The position numbers were made by a program, and so were the translations under genes. Of a stretch of DNA of 64,000 nucleotides, positions 12,738-23,600 are shown one piece after another. The first letter of the stretch is position 1; every line of letters begins with the position of its first letter. The stretch is taken from the NCBI GenBank assembly GCA_013365325.1, contig JABVXV010000005.1, forward strand, positions 186,001 through 250,000, read 5' to 3'. The notes below the pieces were generated by a model. That model made no database searches. It was not told where the DNA came from and was given only the letters and a program-made list of their open reading frames with translations. This DNA is from Dipetalonema caudispina. Its lineage: Eukaryota; Nematoda; Chromadorea; Rhabditida; Onchocercidae.

Positions 12738-15002
12738 TTTCAGCCTGAAAATTTTGATAAAAGAGGATCTCTTTTGGTTTTCCAATTTCTCTCTGATTTG
12801 AGGTTTATCTTGACGTTCTAAATCAACTCGGCTAAGCTAATTAATCATTACATGGAATTACTTGACTCTTTCGTTTAAAATCGTCGAATTCAAAATTATG
12901 AATTCTTCTACAATTCTGTTTTTCTTATTTTTCTCTTCCTAACTGGAAAATTATGTTAGAAAGGACGGTGGAAGAATCCAGAAATAGAAATCGGAGATTT
13001 CAAACGTGCCACGTTTCGATACTGACATTTAATTTCAAACTTAATAGCAAAATCATTTCAGCGGATCAAAAATATATTTCGAAAACCATCTTTTGTGAGA
13101 AGAAATAGAAATGTGCTATTTGCTGATGTATAAAGGAATCCTTAGAATCTGAATACCAACTTATTCTTCGTTGCTAAATTCTTCCAATTACCATACTATA
13201 AACCACTGATATGATGATTTCGGGAAATGCACTCTCAATTAGGCTTCCAGTTTTGTTTCTGTAAATAACAGCTGCTCATAAAAAAACATTCAGATAAACT
13301 GATGTGGGAAGTTTGTCATGTGAACACTCCTGCCATAATGATTCATCTCACCGAATGTTTCTGAAAAGATTCTTTTCAGACCACATGAATTTTCCGCAAT
13401 TTTTTATTTTTATTCACGGCGGCATATGTCAACAGTACAAGGAGGATGATTCCTTTAATCATACAACTAGAATACTCTGATGAGTGCGGGAACGGAAGGG
13501 ATAATAAAGAAGACATTGGATATCAAAAGACGCAATCAAACTATCAATGCTAAGACAAAGTGGACCAAATTTGTACAGATAATTTGACCTTTTATAGAGG
13601 AACTTCTGATCAACTTGAACTCTGTTCCCAGATGTCCTGCTGCTAACTTAATCCTCGCTCAATATACGCTTCAAAAAATAGCTGCGGCGCTAAAAGTATC
13701 GTCTGATTAATTTCTTAGCATTTGAAAGAAATAGACAGATAAATCTCTCTACAGAAAAAAAGCTCAAAATATTAAAAAGAGTTGGTTCACACTGGTAAAG
13801 AATGATAAAATGTTTCTTTTTGGGGATACAACGATAAGTAATGTAAGTTAGTAAGCAACGAATAATTACCAGCATCGAAGGATCAATCTACTGCTGTATT
13901 AATAATGTCAGGAGATACAACTGATATATTAATATATTGCTGTGGATTATAATGATAGCTACTGACTTAAACCAAGTATTTTAATTAGTTCACTACTCTG
14001 GTTTGAACTTATCATTTGAGTTTGAATCGAAAATTTTTACGCATAAAGTGATTACCATGCAATATCGATGGTTGTTTATAAAATTTGTTTAGTTATATTT
14101 TAGCTTCTCAATTATTCTAATGAAATCGAGAAAAAAAGCATCGGGAAAGATGCAGAGAGGTTTAATTAATGTGATTATATTTTAAATAATTGAACAGGAA
14201 AGTAGCTGAATAAAAAAAAAAAAAACATTCCATATGAATAATGAAGTTATGATCGCAGTTTATCGAAAACACCTGATATCTAGTCGGGATTCCTGAGTTT
14301 TGATTGTACTGTATTGCAATTTATTCCTCCATCGACTAATTTTTACTGAATAGGCAGGTAACTTCCATCAGTACTGCAGTGGGGCGAAGAAGCAGAAATA
14401 TCGGAAGAAAATTAATCTTTTAAAAATAATTCAGCATTTGCTCAACTGCATGAATGTCGATGGGTTGCGATGTTTCTAACGAAAATACTAACAACATGAT
14501 ATGATCATAGAAATATAAAGAGACTGGACAAGTGCTACAGAGTAAATAGATATTTCATTTCTTATAGAATTCCAAAAATATCTCTTCTTCAATTAAATTA
14601 CCTGGAATTCTTCAAAACAAATCTATTACTACACCATTTTTTTAAGAATACAAAACAACTGGTCAGATTTATTTACAAAAAGCCATCTAATGAGCAGACT
14701 TCATTTAGTAAAACGATGAGACCAATGGATAGACATCTGTTAACAGAAGGCCCTCTAACATATTTTCCTGAACCGGATCTGCTACTGTCATATTGAAATC
14801 TTTTTCGAACCATTCATTTAGATACAAGAAAGAAAATATTAATGGTTAATAAAATTTGAAAATCTGTTTCAAATCAAGAATTAAAAGTTTAGGAAAGAGT
14901 ACAACAAATGGCTCGCTCTACAGTACTATTTTTTCCAGTATCTATCCCCGTGCACTTAAAGTTGGACGACGGACGCACCTATCGAAATTTGTTTCATTCT
15001 AT
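12738..15002. other. Intergenic 2.3 kb; beta-mannosidase upstream region
   Basis: AT-rich sequence holding the presumed promoter of beta-mannosidase. On the minus strand at about 14703-14820 there is an open stretch ending in TAA (its start reads LNEWFEKDFNMTVADPVQ). It has no acceptor directly in front and I could not attach it to a gene. I see nothing else. Confidence 0.4.
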
Positions 15003-15484
15003 CTATGCTTTTTCCTGAAATGACCTCATAAAGCTGTTACCATATCAATTTTCGCAATGAAACAATGAAAACTAGACGATTACTAGAGATAGCAATGCAA
15101 AGAGAATAACTGCACTAATTGCTGGATCATATATTTTCGACAACTGACTAACTGCTTTTCCATCGATTACTTCCCATATGAAAATGATAACACAATATTT
15201 CGCTCGACAACAAAAAAGATATTTTGGATAGCTTACTATGGATGGGATAGAGCATCGTGACCCAAAAAGCATTAAATTGTGAATCTGGAACAGGTGAAGC
15301 ACGGTGAATGAGTATACGTCCTGATAATAAGTCATATCTAAATTAGAGAATTGGGAAAAGGATTGCAAAAGAGAAATGATGAAATAATTTGATAAATTAG
15401 TAAATGAAAGGAATTCAAGACAGGAAGACCGAATGGAAAATATATTTCAGTGATAAAATTGCTTCTCTACAAAATTATGGACAT
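15003..15484 (-). CDS. Possible small membrane protein of 70 residues, downstream of METTL18
   Basis: Unrecognised. Four short exons, 15484-15471, 15337-15237, 15169-15084 and 15014-15003, have GT donors (GTAGAG, GTAAGC, GTAATC), AG acceptors and consistent phases, giving a 70-residue product. It starts MSIILYDLLSGRILIH, has a middle part rich in Pro and aromatics, and ends with a hydrophobic stretch (AISAVILFALLSL) followed by EKA. The ATG lies only 13 bases past the METTL18 stop on the same strand, which would be an extremely tight operon. The alternative is a single-exon frame (ATG at 15335, stop at 15072, 87 residues ending in a membrane segment), also preceded by an acceptor-like TTTAG. 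At most one of these is real; transcript data would decide. Confidence 0.3.
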
Positions 15485-15497
15485 AATATATTTTCAA

Positions 15498-17597
15498 TCA
15501 GGAACAAAATTTTCGGGTCAACTGTATAATCTTTCGTGGAACATCACTTTCACTACTCCAACATATATACGTATCGAATATGCCACGTGTTTTCACGTAT
15601 TCCAAAAAGCTTGGTATATTGCCACCAACACCAAAGTAAAACATCTTTGCTGCTAGCAAACTGAAATTTGTTATTGCAGGAATGAAGAAAAGTCGGATCA
15701 CATTAAAAATATATTGACTTTAAGTAGGTATTACGGATGAAGTAGGAGAACTATCAGTACAAGAAATTTCGCTTTTTGACAAAAATAGAAAAAATAGAGT
15801 ATTTGATCAACTCGTCAAGAAGACGCCATAGGAGAATGGGAACATAATTTTTATATTCTTTAAAATTCAATAGAAGTAACTAAAAATTGGTTGGAAAGTA
15901 TGAATTTGTATGTTACTTACATTAATCCATCAGGTGGAAGAACAACATCAAATAAATTATGTAAAATCTCATAATGTTCTTCGTTGTAGATCGTTTCAGA
16001 AGTTAAAACAACATCAAACCTTAAATATGCCCTCGTCAGATTTTCTTTAGTAGAAAAACAAACATAAATCACAGAGCACAAAAATCATCGTTCTACCCTT
16101 TCAGTTTATTCAGTCATTCAGCAGTTATCCAGCAATATAAGTAAAAACGAAGTCAACTATGCCGGAAATCCTCTCACTGAAACTTTTCTCGCACTTTCTT
16201 CTCCCAGTATATATTTGCACCAATCTAGTGGCCGATATGCAGACAAGTCTCACACATATTTTTCAAACATTAAGTTAATGTCTTCATTCATTATTAATCA
16301 GAAAGCAAAAGCTGTTAGATCTTTAGTTAGAAATAATAGATATAATGGTGTTATTGGAAAGGTTGTCAATTATTTTTGTTAGAAATAATTGACAACCTTC
16401 CCAATAACATCATCAACGCGAACTACTCCATACAATCATTCTGTTGTATGGAGTAGTTCGCGAACATTCAAAGATCAGAGGAAAAAAAAAAACACACTAA
16501 CTCCTGATCCCTTCTCTAATTTCATTTTTGATTTAGCTCATTCTTCTCCTTATATTTGGGAATTTTAAGGAGAGGAAAGAGCTAAACAAAGCAAAAAGCA
16601 CTATACAAAGTGTTTCTTAGTTCAAAATAAAACAAACATATAGGAATAAGCTTAAAGCTATATCTCATTAATACCGTCGTATTTTTATTTCAACATAAAT
16701 TTTAATGATTCTAGGATAAAAAAAAAAATAGATTTGTGCTTACTTCTGACCATTCATTTTTTGCTGTAGTGTAGTCCAGTCACAACCGTAAAATCGACAA
16801 TTCTCCAGGCTCACATTATTGACCGTGAAATTATCCTTTGTAAAGCAACTGACAACAACATCATTCTATAAAATATAATAGCCAAATACTGTCATGCATT
16901 GGGAAGCTATTTCGAGGTACATCAGTAATTTAGCGGGACTTACATAATCCTGCAAAACGACTTCCTTAGCACCCTTTTGCATTGCCAAAATTGATGGTAA
17001 TCCTGCACCGCACCCAACCTAAAATACTATAAAAATTAATTACAAAAGATAAATATGAAGTGACAAATATCTCGACGAAATGTTCCAAATTGATAAGCCA
17101 CCTCGAGAATCTTCTTGTCTCTCAAAACTTGTGGTTCCAAAGCTTTATCTATGTATTCACACAGGTCGATAGCGCATTCCCATACTTTGAATCCACCTGG
17201 AAACATAAACATAAGATTAAAAAATTTCTTTTAGCTTAGGTATGATCTAGTAGTGGTAGCTTGATTAAGCGTTTGGAAAAACGGATGGTTCCGCAATTCA
17301 AATTTTTTGGCATATAACTCTTAAAAAATCTCATACTACACAAAAAAATTAATGAGGAATTGGTGCAAACTTCGGAGCAACCATTACTTACAAATCAAGA
17401 AAGCGCTGCAACTCACCTTCATAAATACCAATAGTGCGGTCGGAACGAGTAATCTGCTCCAGTGATGGATCATCTTGATATCCTCGTTCCTTCATATTTT
17501 TATTCAATGTGACCTGATCAACATGGTACAAGCAATGTCCTGATGATAGTTCAACACACTGTACACCTTCCTTGACGTCGCCAATATTTTTTCTCAT
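15498..17597 (-). CDS. METTL18-like protein-histidine N-methyltransferase
   Basis: A seven-beta-strand SAM-dependent methyltransferase. METTL18/Hpm1 proteins methylate a histidine of ribosomal protein uL3 (family knowledge). Six exons, 17597-17417, 17196-17102, 17018-16944, 16865-16744, 16019-15921 and 15660-15498, join in frame to 244 residues. The SAM-binding motif VGCGAGLPSILAMQKGAK is followed by LQDY, matching the family's LDLGCGSGL and HFQDYN. LTSETIYN is the conserved post-motif II region, and AAKMFYFGVGG matches the family's C-terminal YFGVGGG motif. IGIYEGGFKVWECAIDL precedes motif I as in METTL18. The start ATG at 17597 follows an ACTATAG acceptor-like site, suggesting trans-splicing or a 5' UTR intron. 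The protein is shorter than human METTL18 (372) mainly in the N-terminal disordered part. Intron 4 (16020-16743) carries two strong hairpins. Confidence 0.93.
16344..16412. repeat. Inverted repeat with 31-base arms (hairpin 1) in METTL18 intron 4
   Basis: Arms 16344-16374 and 16382-16412 pair almost throughout around the 7-base loop TTGTTAG. The inner part, GGTTGTCAATTATTT, is perfect, and one of the outer differences would still pair as G:U in RNA. Confidence 0.85.
16417..16462. repeat. Perfect 19-bp inverted repeat (hairpin 2) in METTL18 intron 4
   Basis: Arms 16417-16435 (CGCGAACTACTCCATACAA) and 16444-16462 are exact reverse complements around an 8-base loop. It starts five bases after hairpin 1 ends. 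Confidence 0.9.
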
Positions 17598-19501
17598 TTT
17601 ACTAATCTATAGTACCAATTCTATGGAAGTTCAAATAAAATTAAGTATATGATTCGGCCATCCATACCGAACACGTACCATCATGACAATCATAGTTCTG
17701 TAAAGCTGCATCTCCCAGTGTAAAAAAAAAGCGATACCTTACCTTCTTGGCAGCGTACGCTACTTACTGTAATGACCCGTAATAGCTTTAACTCTTAACT
17801 ATGGAACTTCAATACTTAAATACTCTTAAATCTATCTATTATCATCTCAACAGAAACTGACAGAAGAACTGATAATATGATAAATCCTTTTACTATTACT
17901 AAATTTCTGTCCAGTATAATAGCAAACCGACAATGATAATGAGCAAATCAGTAGTGTTATCAAAATTTTGCAATGGCTTAGCAGTTCAAAAAATAGATAT
18001 ATAAATGAGCAACAACATTCAGCTCCAGTTATAAACACTGCACATACTAAACAACGAGAATATAAATTTTAAGTAATTTTATTGAAATCAATTTAAATTC
18101 CAATACCCTTTCGAATAAATGATAGCATAGAACATCTAATATCCGTCATCAGTTAAATGTATGTGTTTATTGTGGGTTAACTTCTAATAATGAAAAATGT
18201 CCTTTAGGAGAAAATTTTGGAAAATTTCTTTGCTATTCTTGTGAACAATCTGAAAGTCAATAAATTTCGCTCATTAAAGATGACGTTCTGATCATAACAT
18301 TGTTTAATGTGCACGTGAGGGAGAACCTGATCTCACGTCAACAATATTGATCAGGAGTACACTATCAAAAATATATTGAGGAACATAATCCTTAATAAAT
18401 GTAAATATCATACACAACCATTGAGAGTAAGGGATGAACAAATAAATCAATTCCCGAGAGATCCCTAAGAAAAATTCAGAGCATCATTACCGCTTCGAAT
18501 AGACTCTTCATAGCTGTCTCCGTTTCAGACAACTTAACACCGGACTGGACCGCTCAACAACCAAAGTACCATCCGCATCTGAATAATACAATGATATCAT
18601 CTTATGTCGCTATATGAAGCTTATTCAACCGTACATGTGAACTATTCTCTAGCTTCTGCTAAAAAATGCCTTCAGCATGCTCCTTAAATACAAACAAATC
18701 ATAGCGCATGCATAAGACAGCGGCGCAACCGGTATGCTAATAAGGGAAGGATATTCCGAAGCTGAGGGATGATCTTTCCGTACAGCAAAAAAAAAGTTAA
18801 ACTTGGAAGGTGGTCACTTTCAAAATGAAACGGCATGAGCAAATCAGTTAAGTCATGTCTAGACAGGATATCATGAGTTTGTTGTGCCACTGACTCTTTA
18901 ACATCCCAAAGATTGAGAAAGTATAACATAAGCATAAATTAGCAAAACCAAGAAATGATTCTTAACTCAATTTATCAAAATGATATTTCTATCCCTTAAG
19001 AATATTTCAGTAATATATTACAGCAAATAATTTTATCACTGTTATCACCAGAATTGTTTTAGAAAATATATAATAGTACAAAACATATATTGCATGATAT
19101 TAGTATTCTTTCGCAAATGATGACCCATCAAAATTAGCCTGAATCCTTCCCGAAAATAAGAAATTAATTCTACTACAAAAAAAGAAATCAGAAGCATTTC
19201 GATAGGAGTACTATCGCCATAATACTGATAGGAGGTATGAAGTTACAATTCTAAGACTCGAAAATATTTTAAGTATACCTGCTTCATATCTTCAGAAAAT
19301 ACAGAAATGAAAGCATCGACTCATCGTTTATTAGCAATAATCAAGTAAGAAACCTTAAGAACTAGGACCGGAGCACACAGCTAACAAATATCTTGTGGGT
19401 ATGTTCACTATAATGATGATAACATGAATACAATAAATGATATGTAAAAAGAAATGTACAGCAAATAATGAATCGAAAATAATCGCAGGAAGCAGTCTAA
19501 C

Positions 19502-19720
19502 ATGGAAAGAAAATAACCTTTGGAAAAACTGCAACTTAAATTCGCAAAGATTTTAAAAGAGTGATATCACAAACAAATAGATATCACCTTGAAAAAAATA
19601 TCACATTTCTAGAAAAATCTTGGTTCACCGAAAAACTAAAAGAAATGAAAGTTTGAAGCGTAAAAAAGAAGTTGAAAAAAGGAAAAGCGTTATAAAATGC
19701 CTTATTCACCTCAACGATAT
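19502..19720. repeat. Direct repeat, copy 1 (219 bases)
   Basis: Runs from ATGGAAAGAAAATAAC to AACGATAT and is nearly identical to 19826-20050. Both copies contain GATATCAC motifs, AATCTTGGTT, and AAGCGTTATAAAATG. Confidence 0.9.
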
Positions 19721-19825
19721 GAAAGACCAATGTGATAACTTCCTTGATTTTCACTTTTCTGCTTTGTCAATGCATTAGTTAGCAAAGGAGCAAAGTGAAA
19801 GTTACAGAAGTGACTCAAGCTACAA

Positions 19826-20050
19826 ATGGAAAGAAAATAACCCTTGGAAAAATTACAGCTTAAATTCGCAAAGATTTTAAAAGAATGATATCACAAATAA
19901 TTAGATATCACCTTGGAAAAATATCACATTTCTGGAACAGTAAAAAAATCTTGGTTGACCGAAAAACTAAAAAAATGAAAGTTCGAAGCGTAAAAAAAAA
20001 GTTGAAAATAGGAAAAGCGTTATAAAATGACTTATTCACCTTAACGATAT
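19826..20050. repeat. Direct repeat, copy 2 (225 bases)
   Basis: Second copy of the 19502-19720 unit, in the same orientation and starting 324 bases downstream. It carries scattered substitutions and a short insertion (around TGGAACAGTAAAAAAATC) that copy 1 lacks. Confidence 0.9.
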
Positions 20051-20601
20051 TCTACAAAATGCAGTCAAATAGCTACTAATAAATGATATCCTGATAAACG
20101 AAGAAGTCAAAAAATTTTAGAGATGGAATAATTCCCACAGAAATTCGAAAAAATAAAATATAATGAATCCGACGTGCATCCAAGCTTATCAAAGGGAAGG
20201 AAAACTTGAAAAATGTGCGGAAAAATGATGTGCACGTTCAAGTCCGGAAAATTGAGTTTTGCTGAATGTCCGGGATACTGGGATCAAAGCGGAATTCATA
20301 TTACGTAAACGTAATGAAAATGGGACGCATCACAGAAATCGGACACAAAATGTTTGAAGAAAGCAATGCTATTAGAATATGATATTTAATAAAACGAGAA
20401 AGAATCAACTATTAACAATGAGCAATCAGAAATAACGATACTGTCATGCAGTCGCAATCCTAGCCTCTTAAATAGAAAGAAATACTGACAGACTGAAAAA
20501 TTAGAAACACAACCACTGAAGCACAGATCGAAGTATAGCTTCGAAAAAGCATTAATGACAGAAAGGGCACAATGAGTAAAATAAAGACCCCAAAAAAAGT
20601 T

Positions 20602-23600
20602 TTAGCGAGAGGATAGATTTGCAGCGGAAGAGATAAGGCCTTGCACGGTACCTCCAACCCAACCATGATTTCGTTGCTCTTCTTTCGCCACCACTGCATT
20701 CACTTGTTCATGTGTGAATCTCGCTACCGTCGCAATCACTCGAGCCAGTGTCTACAGCAAGTAATTTCAAGTAAATTAATATTGCAAGCGACTCAAAAAA
20801 AAGTAACAAGGAAATATCATTCAATAAAATACAATCAAAGTATCGAATTTCAAAGTTCGGATTCATCTACAACAAGATCTGTCCTATGCATTACTACGAA
20901 CTAAAATTGAAGTCCGATGCTTATAAATATATAGAACGGCGTTAATTCAGCAGTAGTGCTTCATATGTATGTCCACAAAGGCGATACTACATCTGAGCTT
21001 ATATCAAGAGTATACAATCTAAGCAGTATGCAATATGGATACAAGTAGATTTTGACCAGTGGTATGTTCTACAACAAAAATTACAAATTAGGATCATCAA
21101 CACATCATTTTGCCTTAAACTCCAAAAGAATTTCTTTTAGTGGCAAAAATAGAAAAAACTCACAACACTCTCCCTGCCTAGTGTTTCTCGTTCATTCATG
21201 TATCGATATAATACATTTCTCAAATACTGAAATGCAAGTTATCTCCAAAGTGCATAAAAAATAAACAAGCATTAAATGGCAAATTACGATACGCGGAAGT
21301 GCTTCGTCTTCTAAACGACGGTTGGATTTATACAAGGGAAAGTTATGCCATATTGATAAAATATGGAAGACAATATTATTACAAAAAAAGTCCTGCGCAG
21401 CAATAACCAGCTAATCTTATTCAATCCAAAATTTATCTGACAAAACCGAATAACTTAATAAGAAGTAAACTAACTTCAGCTTCAGTAGGTTCTGCGAAGA
21501 CAATACTGTTATCACTTAGGTCTTCTTTATCTCTCTATAATAAAATGTATTTTCTGATTTAAAATAAAAAGTATTACAGTAGGGAGAGAAAATAGCCAGG
21601 CGAAATGAGATGGATTTCAAGAATAATGAAAATTAAATAAGCAAAATTCTGAATCAGTAAGCAATAAATATACCAAGATAGATCCATTGGTGATTGATTC
21701 CAAACCAATGACTTTGAACTGTTCAGTACAGCATGCCTTCCCACATAACAGTGTTAATTCTTTCCTGCAAGGGAAATAAAATACTATTAAAGTAAATTGT
21801 GAGAGTTCATTCGTTCATGATATTTCTAAGGTAATAAAAATAATCAAATACTCACTTATGCGCTTCTTTAGTATTTTCCAATTGTTTCTGGTATTCTACC
21901 ACTTGTTCCCGTAAAGTACATAATTCTTCATAATCCTGTAAATTAATGATCACATGTCATCATTATATTTCTGTTACAGCAATGGTTTCTGAAGAAGCTA
22001 GATTCGAAGTTGTTTCTCTGATGCAGTTCTAAAAATTGTGATTTCGAAATTGAAAAGCGAAGAAACAAACTAATCACAAACTAACGAAGGACAATGCGTG
22101 CAATTTCAACCAACAAACTAGAAAATAGAACTTAACAGTGAAAGCGAATAACTTATCAAGATGAAAATTTCGATTAGCTTAACAAGTAACATACTGTCTG
22201 CTCAATTAAATCTGAACTGGTCCTCAAACGTTTGCCTTGTCCATCTGTTTTGTGACCACTTTCTGTAGAGATATCTCCAGTTTCATCATTATCAGTTTTT
22301 TTTATTGATAGTTCCTGAAAATCTAATAGAGCAGGCTCTTTGCGACATGCTACTTCCAGTTATGAAAATTTGATATCAGCAAATCAATGATTTGGAACAC
22401 CATTACTTCGTCTTGCATATTAATTAGTAACTTGATAATTTCATGAAATTTAGTCATATAATATATAAGAGAAAATCCCTACATATAAATTCGAGAAATT
22501 CCTAGATAACAAGCGTACCTGCAGCTTGGATTGCGCTTCATCCAACTGCTGTGTGCGTTCGTTCAAATCATGATATAACTGTTTGATTTCTTTTTGCAAA
22601 TCGCGCAGTAACCGCTGTCGCTCTGATTCTACTTTGGCTGTAACATCACACATGAATCAAATAAAGAGCATAAATAGATCTAGAATCATTACATAATTTT
22701 GCTTAATTCTTGAACTCTTCAGATATACTTGCCTGAGGCTTTTGCTGACTCCTCACTTGCAGTTTTTTGCAGAGTTACGATTTCTAGCTGCAGTCTTTCC
22801 ACTTCTTTCCCAAAATTCTTATTCTCTTGTAACAATATTTTTCGCTCTTGCTCCAACTGCTCAACAACTTGAGTGCTTTCTGAAAATAATCCTTTCATGA
22901 AAATCTGAATGATAAATCAAATACTGTGAGCGAACAGAGATACTACGTTTTTTTGTACCATCAGATTCTCAGATAAATTTCATATGAGCAGCATTACCTC
23001 GCAAAAGCGTATTTTGAGCATTCACGTTTCCCAATTCACTTTGTAACGAAAATATTTGTTGACTTTGCAATTCTAATTGCTTCTTTGTTTCCTCTATGGC
23101 TGTATACATGGAATTTAGTTGAGTTTCCATTTCAGCACACTTCTGAAATCATCTACAGAGTAGTTTTAGATTTATTCATCTTAGGTTGAAAAATATAAAG
23201 TTCTCGACTTCTTAATTTTAAGACAATTTATGATGACAGATCTAGGATTTCTGATTATAGACAATCGATTTTAGAAAGTTGACACATTATAAAACAGCTT
23301 CAGAAGCTTCGCTCCTAAAAAGGAGACAATGTAGCACCTTCTCCATTTATGATACTGGATTTACACTATAGCTATATCTAAATAAATGCGGGATTATATG
23401 TAACGAGAAAGGACAAAAATCTAACTTTCAGTTTCATATCTTTTTCAGTGGATATCGTTTGGATAGTTGCTCGCAAATCATCTATGATTTTTTCATTTTG
23501 TCTTTCATCAAAAAGTTTTTGCTCCAAAGAACTGATATTTAACTTCTGTTCTTCAATTTGCAAATCTTTTTCAGCTATTTGTGATCGCATTTCATCGATC

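Larger units (their letters stand above)
17598..20601. other. Intergenic 3.0 kb between golgin 3' end and METTL18 start
   Basis: This contains the pair of direct repeats at 19502-20050. A 5' non-coding METTL18 exon could lie near 17700-17760, where acceptor- and donor-like sites flank short sequence, but it does not join in frame to the ATG exon. An open frame on the minus strand at 18699-18935 has no recognisable family. No RNA gene was seen. Confidence 0.4.
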
